From: an uncultured Prevotella sp.
GTDB taxonomy: Bacteria; Bacteroidota; Bacteroidia; Bacteroidales; Bacteroidaceae
Assembly: GCA_937922435.1 (NCBI GenBank)
Contig: CAKZVT010000038.1
Location: 1 to 24,194, forward strand
Direction of reading: 5' to 3'
Length of the DNA stretch: 24,194 bases
Under the pieces are notes generated by a model. That model saw only the letters and a list, made by a program, of their open reading frames with translations, was not told the DNA's origin and did not search any database. This document shows positions 1 through 8,078 of this stretch, in pieces. Within the stretch, counting starts at the first letter, position 1. Every line of letters starts with the position of its first letter. The position numbers and the translations under genes were made by a program.

Positions 1-30
1 GAAGAAACTTATAACTGAATCCTGTTTCCA

Positions 31-56
31 TTTACACAAAATTTTGGACAGTGTCC
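31..56. mobile_element. possible IS256-type insertion sequence end
   Basis: Read on the minus strand this stretch begins GGACACTGTCC and continues into CAAAATTTTGTGTAAA. The GTGTCCAAAATTTTGTGTAA-like pattern resembles terminal inverted repeats of IS256 (mutator-type) elements as I remember them. It includes a 5-bp palindrome, GGACA/TGTCC, at 46-56. No transposase sequence is visible because the window starts 30 bp away, so an element would have to lie to the left. It could equally be chance or a remnant end. Confidence is low. Confidence 0.3.
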
Positions 57-81
57 TATATTCCTTGGCTTTTTACCTATT

Positions 82-924
82 TTATCTTGCCGTTATATGA
101 AAACAACCCTGCTTCACCTCGTACTTTACATAGCAACGCTTGGCTTCGCGCATGTCACGCAGCACTTCACTAAGCACCCATTTCAGCGTATCGTTACGGA
201 CGGCACGGCGCGGACGCCCTTCTGACGGGCTTACCGTCTTATACCTGTTGTAGCAAACGTCAAAGGTTGTACCGTAAAGATGGCATGAGTTCTCAGTAGC
301 ATTGACATTATGCCCACGCAGTTTGGTAACGTCCTTACGGGTACGAAGCACGCTCGTAACGATGATTTGATGTAATGGTATACCCTTTATCTGCAGACTG
401 TCGTAATACGCACGGCCTATATCGTTAAGCAACACGACAGCACGCGGAACAAGGTACGGAATGCTGCTGCTTAACGGGTCAACATGGAAATAAGGACTCG
501 CACCGACAAAAACAAGGTCTTTCTTACGGCGTTCTGCCTCCTCACGGTCCTCAACAGGCTTTACTCCATGCGTATTGGCGGCTACAAGCTGTACATCGTT
601 ATTATCAGGGAAAGTGCGGCTGAATCCAGGAACACTGTTAATACGGTGCTTTTTCACACCACCCTTACTATCAAAAAATGAAGTCAAAGGAAACAACGGT
701 GAAGACTCCGACTGCCATTCTACGGCATCCAATACAGGCTTCCCGCTTTTTCCTTCTGCTTCATTCACCACAGACACACTGTCTGCCGCAGAGCTTCCTG
801 CCACGGTCTTATACTCCGCTACAGACGGAAATATAAGTCTTATAAAAGCCAACACCAATACAATGATGGAAAAACCAGCCAAATACCTGTTCTTGGTTAT
901 TCTGAACTTATGATGGAAATACAT
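82..924 (-). CDS. DUF5715-family, membrane-anchored M15-peptidase-like protein
   Basis: This 280-aa protein has a short basic cytoplasmic N-terminus, one hydrophobic segment (about residues 14-32) and a long Ser/Lys-rich linker, so its C-terminal domain should lie in the periplasm. That domain holds SxHxxGTTFD (His215, Asp222) and a late CFH (His276). This His-x6-Asp plus distal His layout is that of the M15/VanY D,D-carboxypeptidase metal site, and LRG-N-N-A before it fits DUF5715. A cell-wall peptide hydrolase role is inferred, not shown. The frame stays open upstream to a GTG at 966, but ATG 924 is preferred because it gives a compact cytoplasmic tail before the membrane segment. A TAnnTTTG box lies about 85 bp upstream, and the gene appears to be a single transcription unit. 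Confidence 0.72.
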   Translation of the reverse strand: MYFHHKFRITKNRYLAGFSIIVLVLAFIRLIFPSVAEYKTVAGSSAADSVSVVNEAEGKSGKPVLDAVEWQSESSPLFPLTSFFDSKGGVKKHRINSVPGFSRTFPDNNDVQLVAANTHGVKPVEDREEAERRKKDLVFVGASPYFHVDPLSSSIPYLVPRAVVLLNDIGRAYYDSLQIKGIPLHQIIVTSVLRTRKDVTKLRGHNVNATENSCHLYGTTFDVCYNRYKTVSPSEGRPRRAVRNDTLKWVLSEVLRDMREAKRCYVKYEVKQGCFHITAR

Positions 925-1008
925 AATTATACTAAATGCTTTGTAGGCAAAAGACCGCGACAACACCCCATAACTCCAGGCATCCCACTATATCATGCCT
1001 TTTACGTG

Positions 1009-1016
1009 CAAAGGTA
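1009..1016 (-). promoter_or_regulatory. Bacteroidetes -7 box for the DUF5715 gene
   Basis: On the minus strand the sequence is TACCTTTG, an exact match to the Bacteroidetes -7 element TAnnTTTG. No convincing TTTG is found 19-21 bp upstream. Transcription would start near 1002, giving a leader of about 78 nt to ATG 924. Confidence 0.5.
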
Positions 1017-1081
1017 AACCTTTTTCAGCTTTAATCCGTCCAAGAACATAATAAAAATAATAAAATAACTCCCTTTCGGCA

Positions 1082-1131
1082 AAAACAAGAAAAATCCCCA
1101 CCCAATATGAGGTGGGGATTTTTCTTGTTTT
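1082..1131. terminator. strong bidirectional intrinsic terminator
   Basis: A perfect 21-bp inverted repeat (1082-1102 and 1111-1131) encloses an 8-nt loop. The centre is GC-rich (TCCCCACC/GGTGGGGA) and is flanked by A/T runs, so it works as an intrinsic terminator in either direction. It ends the minus-strand alpha-glucan operon, whose last stop is at 1177, and separates it from the DUF5715 gene. Confidence 0.92.
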
Positions 1132-1176
1132 ACGCTTTTCTGCAAAGAGAAGTTTGAAATCTTTTCACATAACGTT

Positions 1177-2595
1177 TTATTCTTTGCTTTCTTTTGCAGG
1201 TTTGCTTTCTGCCGTTTTTGCCGTTGAAACCTTTGCCGCAGGCTTCTTTGTTGTTGTCTTGGCTTTCTCGACTTTGGCCTTCAGCTTTGTTTCAGCAGCC
1301 TGCATCTTCTCAACCTTAGCTTTAAGGCGTACAATCTCCTTGTCTTTCATTTCGATTTCATCGCCTTGGTTCTTGATGGTTGTAAGCAGAGAATTAAGCT
1401 CGTCGTTGTCGATTTCTTCCGGATACAAGGAATTTACCCGGTTGATGAAGTCGCCAAGAATGTTCATGTAGTTTGTGAACGCATCAAACGGCGAACTGTA
1501 AATGCCACGGTCAAGACCTACGTTTGACGGTTTTGTTGTCATGAAGCGGAAGTTGTTGCTTGCCTGCAAATAGTCCCAGTCTTGGTTTATCCTTGGGTCG
1601 TTGGCTATACGCACACGGTCGGCCACACTGTAAAGCTTGTTAAAAGCCTCACGCTGCATCGGGTTGCCCAACCAGCAACTTACGTCGCGCTCCTCGTCAA
1701 CCCATGACAGTGTATCGGGCACATCAAGATTACCTACGCTGTTCATCTTCAAGCATATCTCCGTCGGAGTCGAGAACGTAATACCCTTCTCCTTAGCATA
1801 CATCGGCAAAGCCTTTATGAAGTCAAGGATATTTGACGACAGAGGCTGCGCTATGCCCAAAGCTGACAACTCCATGAAAATGTTTATAACCTGCTCGTTA
1901 TCAGGCAACGAAGCTATACGGTTGATGTAATTGTCGGCAAACAAAGGATATCCTTCCCACTCGCTGTTGTTGAAACGCAGGCTGATATCGTCGCTAAGGT
2001 CAACATCGCGAAGCAACAACTTGAGATTGGGAGCTATCGCACAATTATAGACATAATGCGGCGACTTCCATCCAAGCACATGTTTTGCACCCTCGGTCAA
2101 CATGCCCTTAAAGCCCATTGCCGCAGCCTGGCCGCCAATGTCATCACTATATATGAGTGAGGAGTTTCTTAATACGGTCGGTTTCTTTCCAAAATACTCC
2201 TGCATCTTGGCAGCCTGCTTCTTCACATCGGCAGCAAAAGCCTCTTCATTAACAAGCGAAGACAGACCGTGTGAATACGGCTCGGCCAAGAATTCCACGC
2301 ATCCAGTGTCGTTAAGTTCCTGAAGCTTGGTTATAACTTGCGGAGCGTGCATTTCCAATTGTTCCAGACCTACACCTGAAATGGAGAACGCCACCTTGAA
2401 ATATTTGCCATTGCTCTTTATCATTTCAAGGAACGTGTCCAATGCCGGCATGTACGAACGTTCGGCGATGTCGCTTATGCTGCGTTCGTTTTCATAGTCG
2501 TCATAATAATAATGGTCAGTACCTATGTCAAAGAAACGATAGCGTTTGAGATGTATTATCTGGTGAATCTCAAAATATAAGCATATTGTTTTCAT
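1177..2595 (-). CDS. GH57-family alpha-glucan protein with divergent acid/base motif
   Basis: The 472-aa protein is the last gene of the alpha-glucan operon, 42 nt after the GT4 gene. It begins with a GH57-like strand (ICLYFEIHQI, residues 4-13) and carries CVEFLAEPYSHG (99-110), where the GH57 region with the nucleophile Glu is expected. In canonical GH57 enzymes of this group, as I recall them, the acid/base region reads roughly FMDYETFGEHQ. Here it is FMELSALGIAQ (240-250), so the usual Asp is Glu and the surrounding residues are lost. The C-terminus (about 395-430) is heptad-like, then becomes a Lys/Ala/Thr-rich tail with no predicted fold. The protein lacks a signal peptide and should be cytosolic. 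It may be an amylase or branching-type enzyme of a variant subfamily, or a non-catalytic partner of the two upstream enzymes. Confidence 0.82.
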   Translation of the reverse strand: MKTICLYFEIHQIIHLKRYRFFDIGTDHYYYDDYENERSISDIAERSYMPALDTFLEMIKSNGKYFKVAFSISGVGLEQLEMHAPQVITKLQELNDTGCVEFLAEPYSHGLSSLVNEEAFAADVKKQAAKMQEYFGKKPTVLRNSSLIYSDDIGGQAAAMGFKGMLTEGAKHVLGWKSPHYVYNCAIAPNLKLLLRDVDLSDDISLRFNNSEWEGYPLFADNYINRIASLPDNEQVINIFMELSALGIAQPLSSNILDFIKALPMYAKEKGITFSTPTEICLKMNSVGNLDVPDTLSWVDEERDVSCWLGNPMQREAFNKLYSVADRVRIANDPRINQDWDYLQASNNFRFMTTKPSNVGLDRGIYSSPFDAFTNYMNILGDFINRVNSLYPEEIDNDELNSLLTTIKNQGDEIEMKDKEIVRLKAKVEKMQAAETKLKAKVEKAKTTTKKPAAKVSTAKTAESKPAKESKE

Positions 2596-2637
2596 TGCTG
2601 TTTTCCTTATTTGGTTAATTTATCGATTTAAAGTTAA

Positions 2638-3912
2638 TTAGTCCCTAAGTCCAAGTGTACGCTCATAAAGTTCACGTATCCACAAGCCAACCTTCTCCCA
2701 TGTAATCTGGTCTACCTCACGTTTGCCTTCAGATTGCAGATAGTTGAACAGGCTGTCGTTGTGGCATATTGAATAAATTGCGTCAGCCAAAGCGTGAATG
2801 TCCCAATAATCAACTTTTATACAGTTTGTCAAGATTTCGGCGCAACCGCTCTGCTTTGAGATGATTGACGGCGTACCGCACTGCATTGCCTCAAGCGGAG
2901 AAATACCGAACGGCTCGCTCACAGACGGCATCACGTACACATCAGAATCTTTCAAGCATTCATACACTTGCTTGCCCCTCATGAAACCGGGGAAATGGAA
3001 ACGGTCAGCAATGCCACGCTCTGCGGCAAGATAAATCATCGCATCCATCATGTCACCACTTCCTGCAATACAGAAACGAACGTTACGCGTGCGGTGAAGC
3101 ACCATGTTTGCCGCCTCGACAAAATATTCGGGACCTTTCTGCATCGTTATGCGGCCAAGGAAAGTAACGACTTTCTCCCTGTTTGTGTGGTCGGGACGGG
3201 GAATGTCCTGCAATTCCTGACGCAATGGATAAACTGCATTATGAACCGTAAAGCACTTACGTGGGTCTTGATAATAATGATTGATTACCGTCTGACGCGT
3301 AAGCTCGCTGACGCACATTATGCAGTCGGCGTTGTCCATTCCATCCTTTTCTATTGCATAAACAGTGGGGTTGACATTGCCACGGCTACGGTCAAAGTCT
3401 GTAGCGTGTACATGTATGCACAACGGTTTGCCGCTTATTTTCTTGGCATGTATGCCAGCCGGATAAGTCAACCAGTCATGCGCATGAATAATGTCAAACT
3501 CCTGCTGACGGGCTACAACACCTGCAACGATTGAATAATTGTTGATTTCGCTGTGCAACTGGTTGTCAAGGTATTTGCCGGAAAATTCGATGCAACCCAA
3601 ATCATTCACCAACATATAGTTAAAGTCGGCGTAAATGTGGTCGCGCATACTGTAATAGGTTTCAGGCGTCGTCATGTTACCAAGACGTCCTTTCAGATAA
3701 TCGTAACTTACGTCACGATAAACGATTGGCACTTCATTCATCGCTATCACGTTCATAAAACTCTTGTCTTCGTCGCCCCATGGTCTCGGAAGACAAAAAG
3801 TGATTTCCATGTCGCTCTGCTCTGAAAGGCCCTTTGTTATACCGTAACTGGCGGTACCAAGACCACCGAGTATGTGAGGAGGAAACTCCCAACCAAACAT
3901 TAATACTTTCAT
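2638..3912 (-). CDS. GT4 glycosyltransferase, glycogen-synthase-like
   Basis: The 424-aa protein has a GT-B fold layout. The N-terminal half starts MKVLMFGWEFPPHILGGLGTA, where GGLGTA is the glycine-rich loop that contacts the sugar nucleotide. HAHDW (143-147) and HVHATDFDRS (167-176) follow. The C-terminal half contains GR-x4-KGPEYF and the GT4 E-x7-E pair (EPFGISPLE, Glu333 and Glu341). In Bacteroidales this protein sits with a debranching enzyme and a GH57 protein, and a role in building storage alpha-glucan from UDP- or ADP-glucose is inferred from that context. It starts 12 nt after the debranching-enzyme stop, so the two are cotranscribed. It is cytosolic, full length and has no odd residues at the motifs listed. 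The donor sugar cannot be read from the sequence. Confidence 0.88.
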   Translation of the reverse strand: MKVLMFGWEFPPHILGGLGTASYGITKGLSEQSDMEITFCLPRPWGDEDKSFMNVIAMNEVPIVYRDVSYDYLKGRLGNMTTPETYYSMRDHIYADFNYMLVNDLGCIEFSGKYLDNQLHSEINNYSIVAGVVARQQEFDIIHAHDWLTYPAGIHAKKISGKPLCIHVHATDFDRSRGNVNPTVYAIEKDGMDNADCIMCVSELTRQTVINHYYQDPRKCFTVHNAVYPLRQELQDIPRPDHTNREKVVTFLGRITMQKGPEYFVEAANMVLHRTRNVRFCIAGSGDMMDAMIYLAAERGIADRFHFPGFMRGKQVYECLKDSDVYVMPSVSEPFGISPLEAMQCGTPSIISKQSGCAEILTNCIKVDYWDIHALADAIYSICHNDSLFNYLQSEGKREVDQITWEKVGLWIRELYERTLGLRD

Positions 3913-3924
3913 ATAGCTCCTCCT

Positions 3925-5868
3925 TTATTTAACATAAGAATATTTTTCAAGTAAGTTCAAGGTTCTCAATATCTCGGCGACATTCATCGCAAAAGAGATT
4001 GCACCGCGTGCGCGGAACGGAGGATTGCCGTCAGACAACTCTGGTATCGTACCGAGACAATTTATCAGCATCTCGTCCTCATACCCTACCATCTGGCGCT
4101 CAATGAAGCTCAAACGTGTGCGCTTGTAAAGCTTCAGACAAGCTTCCATATAGAAACCTCCAAGCCACGGCCATGCCGTACCCTGATGATAAGCGTAATC
4201 ACGCTGCGGCCCTACATACATAGGATTGTATCCTCCGCTCTTCGGAGAGAGTGAACGAAGTCCCTTGGGAGTGAGCAACTCGCGCGTGCAAACGTCAAGC
4301 ACGCTCTTTTTCTGGTCTTGCGACAAGGGCGAATAGTCGAACGCAACAGGGAAAATCATGTTCGGCCTTACGCTCCAGTCCATCATGCTTCCGTCAACAT
4401 AGTCGAACAAATAGCCGTAATCATTGAGGAACGTAGCCACAAACGACTGCTTGCAAAGCTCTGCACGCTTCTCCCAATCTTCAGCTTTTACAGTGTCTTC
4501 CTTCAATGCCGCCAACTTGGCTCCAAACTTCAAGGCGTTGTACCATAGGGCATTAAATTCAACGATATATCCGGTTCTCGGAACTACCGGTCGTCCGTTC
4601 ACGGTTGAGTTCATCCAAGTTACAGGCTTGTCATGCCCATCTGTGTAAACCAAGCCATTGGCATCAAGCCGCAAATTGGGGTGTTTTCCGTCGATTATGT
4701 AGCAAAGTATGTCTTTGACAAACTCGCCGTACATGCTCAAACACTTTTCGTCACCGGCAGCCTTGGCATATTGCTGTATTGCCCAAATAGCCCATAGGAA
4801 TACATCAGGCTGCTCCATCTCCGTGATTTTCACGGTAAGCGGCTCGCCTTTCATGAACTCGCGCGCACCTCTCTCGGCAGTCTTCATCACAAGTTCAAAA
4901 TAATCTTGCTCATCGATAGCCAATGTCAAGCCCGGAAGCGAAATGAACGTATCACGCGCACGGCACTTGAACCAAGGATAACCTGCCAAGATATAACGCT
5001 CGTCCTTGCTCGTCCTGTTGTGGAACTGGTGTGCGGCGTTGACAAGGCAATGGAAGAAATTGTCACGCGGAGCACGGTCTTCAACTTCCTTGTCAAAAAG
5101 ATGTTTCAGTGTGCTCGTCTTGATGTCTGAGGTAGAAGCGGCAAATACGATGCTCTCACCTTTCTTGATATGCATCTCGAAATATCCGGGAACATACAAA
5201 TCTTCGTTTGACGCATAGCCGTATTCCTGCTCCTTCGGATATTCCATACCCCTGTACCAGTCGGGCTTGAAAACAAAATCATTTGCCTTGCTGAACTGCA
5301 TGTACAAGTCCGGATAACCGGCATACATGCAAGTCTTGATTCCATTGTCTACAAGATGATACTCCCGGCTCGCCGTTGCATTCTCGTGCGTCACTTGCCT
5401 TACGCTGCGGAAAGCGAGGAACGGCTTGAACCTCAAGATTGTCTCACTGTGCGCATCCATCAGCGTGTAGCGTATCAGGATGCGGTTCTCATAATGCTGG
5501 AACACCACTTCCTTCTTAAGCAACACGCCGCCCACGCGGTAAACCGTAGTCGGCACCTTGTCGCAATTGAACTCGCGGATGTACTTGTGTCCTTTGGGGC
5601 TGTAATTGTTGCCCTGGTACTTGTGTAGTCCAAGGTTGAACTCCGCGCCGTGCTGTACTACCGTGACGTCCAAAGAGGAAAGCAACACGTGGTTGTCGTC
5701 GTCAATACCTGGAATGGGAACTACGAGCAGACCGTGGTACTTGCTGGTATTGCAGTCCACGATTGTCGAGCAAGAATAAGCCCCCGAACGGTTTGTACGC
5801 AACAACTCCCTTGAAAGCGATTCCTCCAAGTTTGTCATCAGAGCCTTTTCAAATTTAAGATAACTCAT
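3925..5868 (-). CDS. glycogen debranching enzyme (amylo-alpha-1,6-glucosidase, GH133-type)
   Basis: The 647-aa cytosolic enzyme leads the alpha-glucan operon. The N-terminal half is the beta-rich bacterial-type debranching-enzyme domain (LLRTNRSGAYSCSTIVDCNT-KYHGLL, then LGLHKYQGNNYSP-G). The C-terminal half is an (alpha/alpha)6 glucosidase domain with GYPWFKCRARDTFISLPGL, QPDVFLWAIWAIQ and VGPQRDYAYHQGTAWPWL. It should hydrolyse alpha-1,6 branch glucose from glycogen. ATG 5868 (MSYLKFEKAL) is chosen because family members begin there; an in-frame ATG at 5898 would add ten atypical residues. The promoter is unusually clear, and two TGTACACA copies lie in the leader. The following genes are GT4 and GH57, so synthesis and trimming of alpha-glucan are probably expressed together. 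Confidence 0.9.
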   Translation of the reverse strand: MSYLKFEKALMTNLEESLSRELLRTNRSGAYSCSTIVDCNTSKYHGLLVVPIPGIDDDNHVLLSSLDVTVVQHGAEFNLGLHKYQGNNYSPKGHKYIREFNCDKVPTTVYRVGGVLLKKEVVFQHYENRILIRYTLMDAHSETILRFKPFLAFRSVRQVTHENATASREYHLVDNGIKTCMYAGYPDLYMQFSKANDFVFKPDWYRGMEYPKEQEYGYASNEDLYVPGYFEMHIKKGESIVFAASTSDIKTSTLKHLFDKEVEDRAPRDNFFHCLVNAAHQFHNRTSKDERYILAGYPWFKCRARDTFISLPGLTLAIDEQDYFELVMKTAERGAREFMKGEPLTVKITEMEQPDVFLWAIWAIQQYAKAAGDEKCLSMYGEFVKDILCYIIDGKHPNLRLDANGLVYTDGHDKPVTWMNSTVNGRPVVPRTGYIVEFNALWYNALKFGAKLAALKEDTVKAEDWEKRAELCKQSFVATFLNDYGYLFDYVDGSMMDWSVRPNMIFPVAFDYSPLSQDQKKSVLDVCTRELLTPKGLRSLSPKSGGYNPMYVGPQRDYAYHQGTAWPWLGGFYMEACLKLYKRTRLSFIERQMVGYEDEMLINCLGTIPELSDGNPPFRARGAISFAMNVAEILRTLNLLEKYSYVK

Positions 5869-5916
5869 GGTATAATTTAGAAGATTTAAAGTTTTCAAAT
5901 ATTAAGGCCATATTGG

Positions 5917-5940
5917 TGTACACACATAACTTTGTACACA
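5917..5940. promoter_or_regulatory. direct repeat TGTACACA, possible operator
   Basis: Two identical octamers TGTACACA (5917-5924 and 5933-5940) sit 16 bp apart, just downstream of the predicted transcription start of the debranching-enzyme operon. The spacing puts them about one and a half helical turns apart, and the position is where a repressor would act. Their role is inferred from position only. Confidence 0.4.
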
Positions 5941-5951
5941 AAATGACCTTT

Positions 5952-5982
5952 CAAAGGTAATCAAATTATTTTTCATGACAAA
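5952..5982 (-). promoter_or_regulatory. promoter of the alpha-glucan operon
   Basis: On the minus strand TTTG (5979-5982) is followed after exactly 19 bp by TACCTTTG (5952-5959), a full match to the Bacteroidetes -33/-7 promoter. Transcription should start near 5945, leaving a leader of about 77 nt before ATG 5868. Confidence 0.85.
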
Positions 5983-6041
5983 AAAAATATACGTTTTTTT
6001 CGTCTTACAACTATTTAGGCAAAGAAATAGTAAAAAAAATA

Positions 6042-6064
6042 CCGGCACAACCATATTGTGCCGG
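6042..6064 (-). terminator. intrinsic terminator of the miaA-lipid kinase operon
   Basis: A 9-bp perfect stem (CCGGCACAA/TTGTGCCGG) with a 5-nt loop lies 16 nt past the lipid-kinase stop. On the minus strand it is followed by TA and a run of eight T. Confidence 0.9.
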
Positions 6065-6079
6065 CAAAAACAACCGGAA

Positions 6080-7009
6080 TCATGCCGGTATTATAAAATT
6101 GATTACTTCCTGTTCCACCATTATTTTATACGGCCCTACAGGTGTCTTCATAAGCCTTCCGTCCACGCTGACCATCGCCCTTACTGCCTCGTTCACCACA
6201 ACTTCGCCTGTGCGGTACGGATGCACACTGTGGTGATTGAGGAATTTGCCGGTTATAAGGAGATAAAAGCCTTCAAACAACTGTGTCATTTCAGGATGAT
6301 ATACCACGGACACGTCAAGCAGCCCGTTGTATGGCACGGCATTCGGTGTCTGCCCATAGCCTGACGCATTGCCTACGCAAACAGTCATGACCTTGCGGTC
6401 TATGACATCCGAATTTATCTTCAGCGACATCTTGTAGTCGAGCCTTTGGAACACCATCAGAGCCAAAGAGCCTATAAACGACAGCGTCCTCGACCCGAAC
6501 ACGCGGCGTGTCTGCCTGCGCATGTTCATTATAGCCGAGATGAGTCCGATGTTGACACAGTTATGGAAATACCTGTGGCACTTCTCACCCTTGGCGTTAA
6601 CGTACCTTATGCATCCCAAATCGATTTTCCTTATGCGGCGTTCCTTGAGCCACTTGACCGTCTGTTCAAGCTCGCCCTCCTTGAAACCCCAGTAATGCGC
6701 AAAGTCGTTCATCAGGCCGTTGGGTATCAGGCCGAGCGCAATCGTCTCGCGCACGTCCTTGCTTGCCGACATGAGGCAATTTACGGCATCGTTCAGCGCG
6801 GAGTCGCCTCCCACGATTACGATGGTCTTATAGCCGTTGTCAATGAACATGTTGACAAGCCTCACTACACCTTCCTGCCTCTCGCTCTGCACGAAATCAA
6901 AGTCTATGCCATTGGCGCGCAGGCAATTTTCTATCTTGGCCCACCGCTTTTTAGCACCTGCCGCGCCGTGTTTCGGGCAGTACAATATTCCCCAACGAGT
7001 GTTTGTCAT
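6080..7009 (-). CDS. diacylglycerol/sphingosine kinase-like lipid kinase
   Basis: The 309-aa protein belongs to the DAGK catalytic family (DagK/YegS-type), which phosphorylates lipid hydroxyls with ATP at the inner membrane. The nucleotide loop reads VGGDSALNDAVN (residues 66-77), so the usual GGDG has Ser in the fourth position. The second glycine-rich motif is IPNGLMNDFAHYWG rather than the common GTGNDFAR. The C-terminal beta domain contains VCVGNASGYGQTPNAVPYNGLLDV, where the expected GGG-PxA-DG motif is partly kept. ATG 7009 (MTNTRWGILYCPKHG) is chosen because it begins directly with the first beta strand; the frame extends upstream only to a TTG at 7045. The gene follows miaA by about 60 nt and ends at a strong terminator. 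The lipid substrate is unknown; Bacteroidales make sphingolipids as well as glycerolipids. Confidence 0.82.
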   Translation of the reverse strand: MTNTRWGILYCPKHGAAGAKKRWAKIENCLRANGIDFDFVQSERQEGVVRLVNMFIDNGYKTIVIVGGDSALNDAVNCLMSASKDVRETIALGLIPNGLMNDFAHYWGFKEGELEQTVKWLKERRIRKIDLGCIRYVNAKGEKCHRYFHNCVNIGLISAIMNMRRQTRRVFGSRTLSFIGSLALMVFQRLDYKMSLKINSDVIDRKVMTVCVGNASGYGQTPNAVPYNGLLDVSVVYHPEMTQLFEGFYLLITGKFLNHHSVHPYRTGEVVVNEAVRAMVSVDGRLMKTPVGPYKIMVEQEVINFIIPA

Positions 7010-7065
7010 ATATTCATTTTTTATGAACAAGACGACAATCGACAAGCACGCAAGCCTGTTAACGG

Positions 7066-7109
7066 CTTGTCACTTGCCTGCTTGTAACTTGTCACTTGCC
7101 TGCTTGTAA
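7066..7109. repeat. perfect 22-bp tandem duplication across the miaA stop
   Basis: Positions 7066-7087 and 7088-7109 are identical 22-mers built around CACTTGCCTGCTTGTAA. Since 22 is not a multiple of three, the two copies are read in different frames by miaA: the upstream copy encodes YKQASDK and the second copy supplies LQAGK and the TGA stop. Confidence 0.97.
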
Positions 7110-8017
7110 ATATTTTCTACGAGCCTCACCTTCTCTTCCATAGGCAGCATGGCGTCAATCCAGTTGATTTTGAAGCCGCGACGCTCCATGCCCCTGAACC
7201 ATGTCATCTGCCGCTTGGCAAACTGGTGGATGGCTATTTCCAGCGAATGGAACATGTCTTCATAAGTCGTCTTGCCCGTAACATACTCCGTCACAAACTT
7301 ATATTCAAGGCCGTAATACGTCAAGTCTTCAGGGGCTATGCCTTCGGCAAGCAGCCCCCTCACCTCTTCGACCATCCCCTCGTCAAGCCTTTGCCGCAGG
7401 CGTGCGCTGATTCTGCGCCTGCGCTCGTCGCGGTCGATAGCCATACCTATTATTATAGAGTTTATTTCCGGGAAGCCCTGCTCTTCTGGCCGGGCGTGCT
7501 CCTTGTAATAAGTCTCGATTTCGATTGCCCGTATGGCACGCTTTGCCGTGTCAACATCGGTCCTGTTGTGCATCACCGAGCCGTTCTCCGCCTTCAGACT
7601 TGCGAGCATGTCGGTCAGTTCGGCCAGCGTCTTGCCTTCCAGGCTACGGCGCAGCTCCTTGTCTTCAGGCACAGGCAGCAGCCTGTAGCCCTTCAGTACA
7701 GCTTCAATGTAAAGCCCGGTGCCGCCGCACATGACCGGCAGGCGGCCACGCCTTGTGATGTCAGCGTATGCCTCCGCGAAATCGCGTTGGAACTCGAACA
7801 CGTTATACTTCGTGCCCGGCTCGGCAATGTCGATAAGATGATAAGGCACATGTACCCCGTCGACATCATAGTCGGCAAGGTCCTTGCCTGTACCGATGTC
7901 CATGCGGCGGTACACCTGGCGGCTGTCGGCACTTATGATTTCGCCGCCTGCGGAAGCAGCGAACGCCGCCGCCAATGCCGTCTTGCCTGTAGCCGTAGGG
8001 CCGAGAATTGTCACCAT
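7070..8017 (-). CDS. miaA: tRNA dimethylallyltransferase MiaA
   Basis: The 315-aa enzyme transfers a dimethylallyl group to N6 of A37 in tRNAs reading UNN codons. It has the P-loop GPTATGKT (residues 6-13), ISADSRQVYRRMDIGTGK, CGGTGLYIEAVL, and HQFAKRQMTWFRG near the C-terminus, in the family's usual order and length. MDIGTGKD in place of MDIGTAKP is a common variant in Bacteroidetes as far as I recall. ATG 8017 (MVTILGPTATGKT) is chosen; the upstream extension to a TTG at 8056 has no family match. The last residues are reshaped by a 22-bp tandem duplication that brings in the stop codon. Some Bacteroidetes carry two MiaA paralogues, so this may be one of a pair. It is the first gene of a two-gene operon with the lipid kinase. 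Confidence 0.95.
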   Translation of the reverse strand: MVTILGPTATGKTALAAAFAASAGGEIISADSRQVYRRMDIGTGKDLADYDVDGVHVPYHLIDIAEPGTKYNVFEFQRDFAEAYADITRRGRLPVMCGGTGLYIEAVLKGYRLLPVPEDKELRRSLEGKTLAELTDMLASLKAENGSVMHNRTDVDTAKRAIRAIEIETYYKEHARPEEQGFPEINSIIIGMAIDRDERRRRISARLRQRLDEGMVEEVRGLLAEGIAPEDLTYYGLEYKFVTEYVTGKTTYEDMFHSLEIAIHQFAKRQMTWFRGMERRGFKINWIDAMLPMEEKVRLVENIYKQASDKLQAGK

Positions 8018-8070
8018 CTTGTTAATTTTCCAATGAATAAACGCGTTGCAGCACAAAACGTTTCGCCCTG

Positions 8071-8078
8071 CAAATATA
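8071..8078 (-). promoter_or_regulatory. -7 box upstream of miaA
   Basis: The minus strand reads TATATTTG, matching TAnnTTTG. A TTTC lies 20 bp upstream as a weak -33. Transcription would begin about 45 nt before ATG 8017. Confidence 0.55.

Noticed and set aside
6042..6064. CCGGCACAA/TTGTGCCGG palindrome as a regulator binding site
   Set aside because: Its position just past the lipid-kinase stop and the T run after it on the minus strand make it a terminator.
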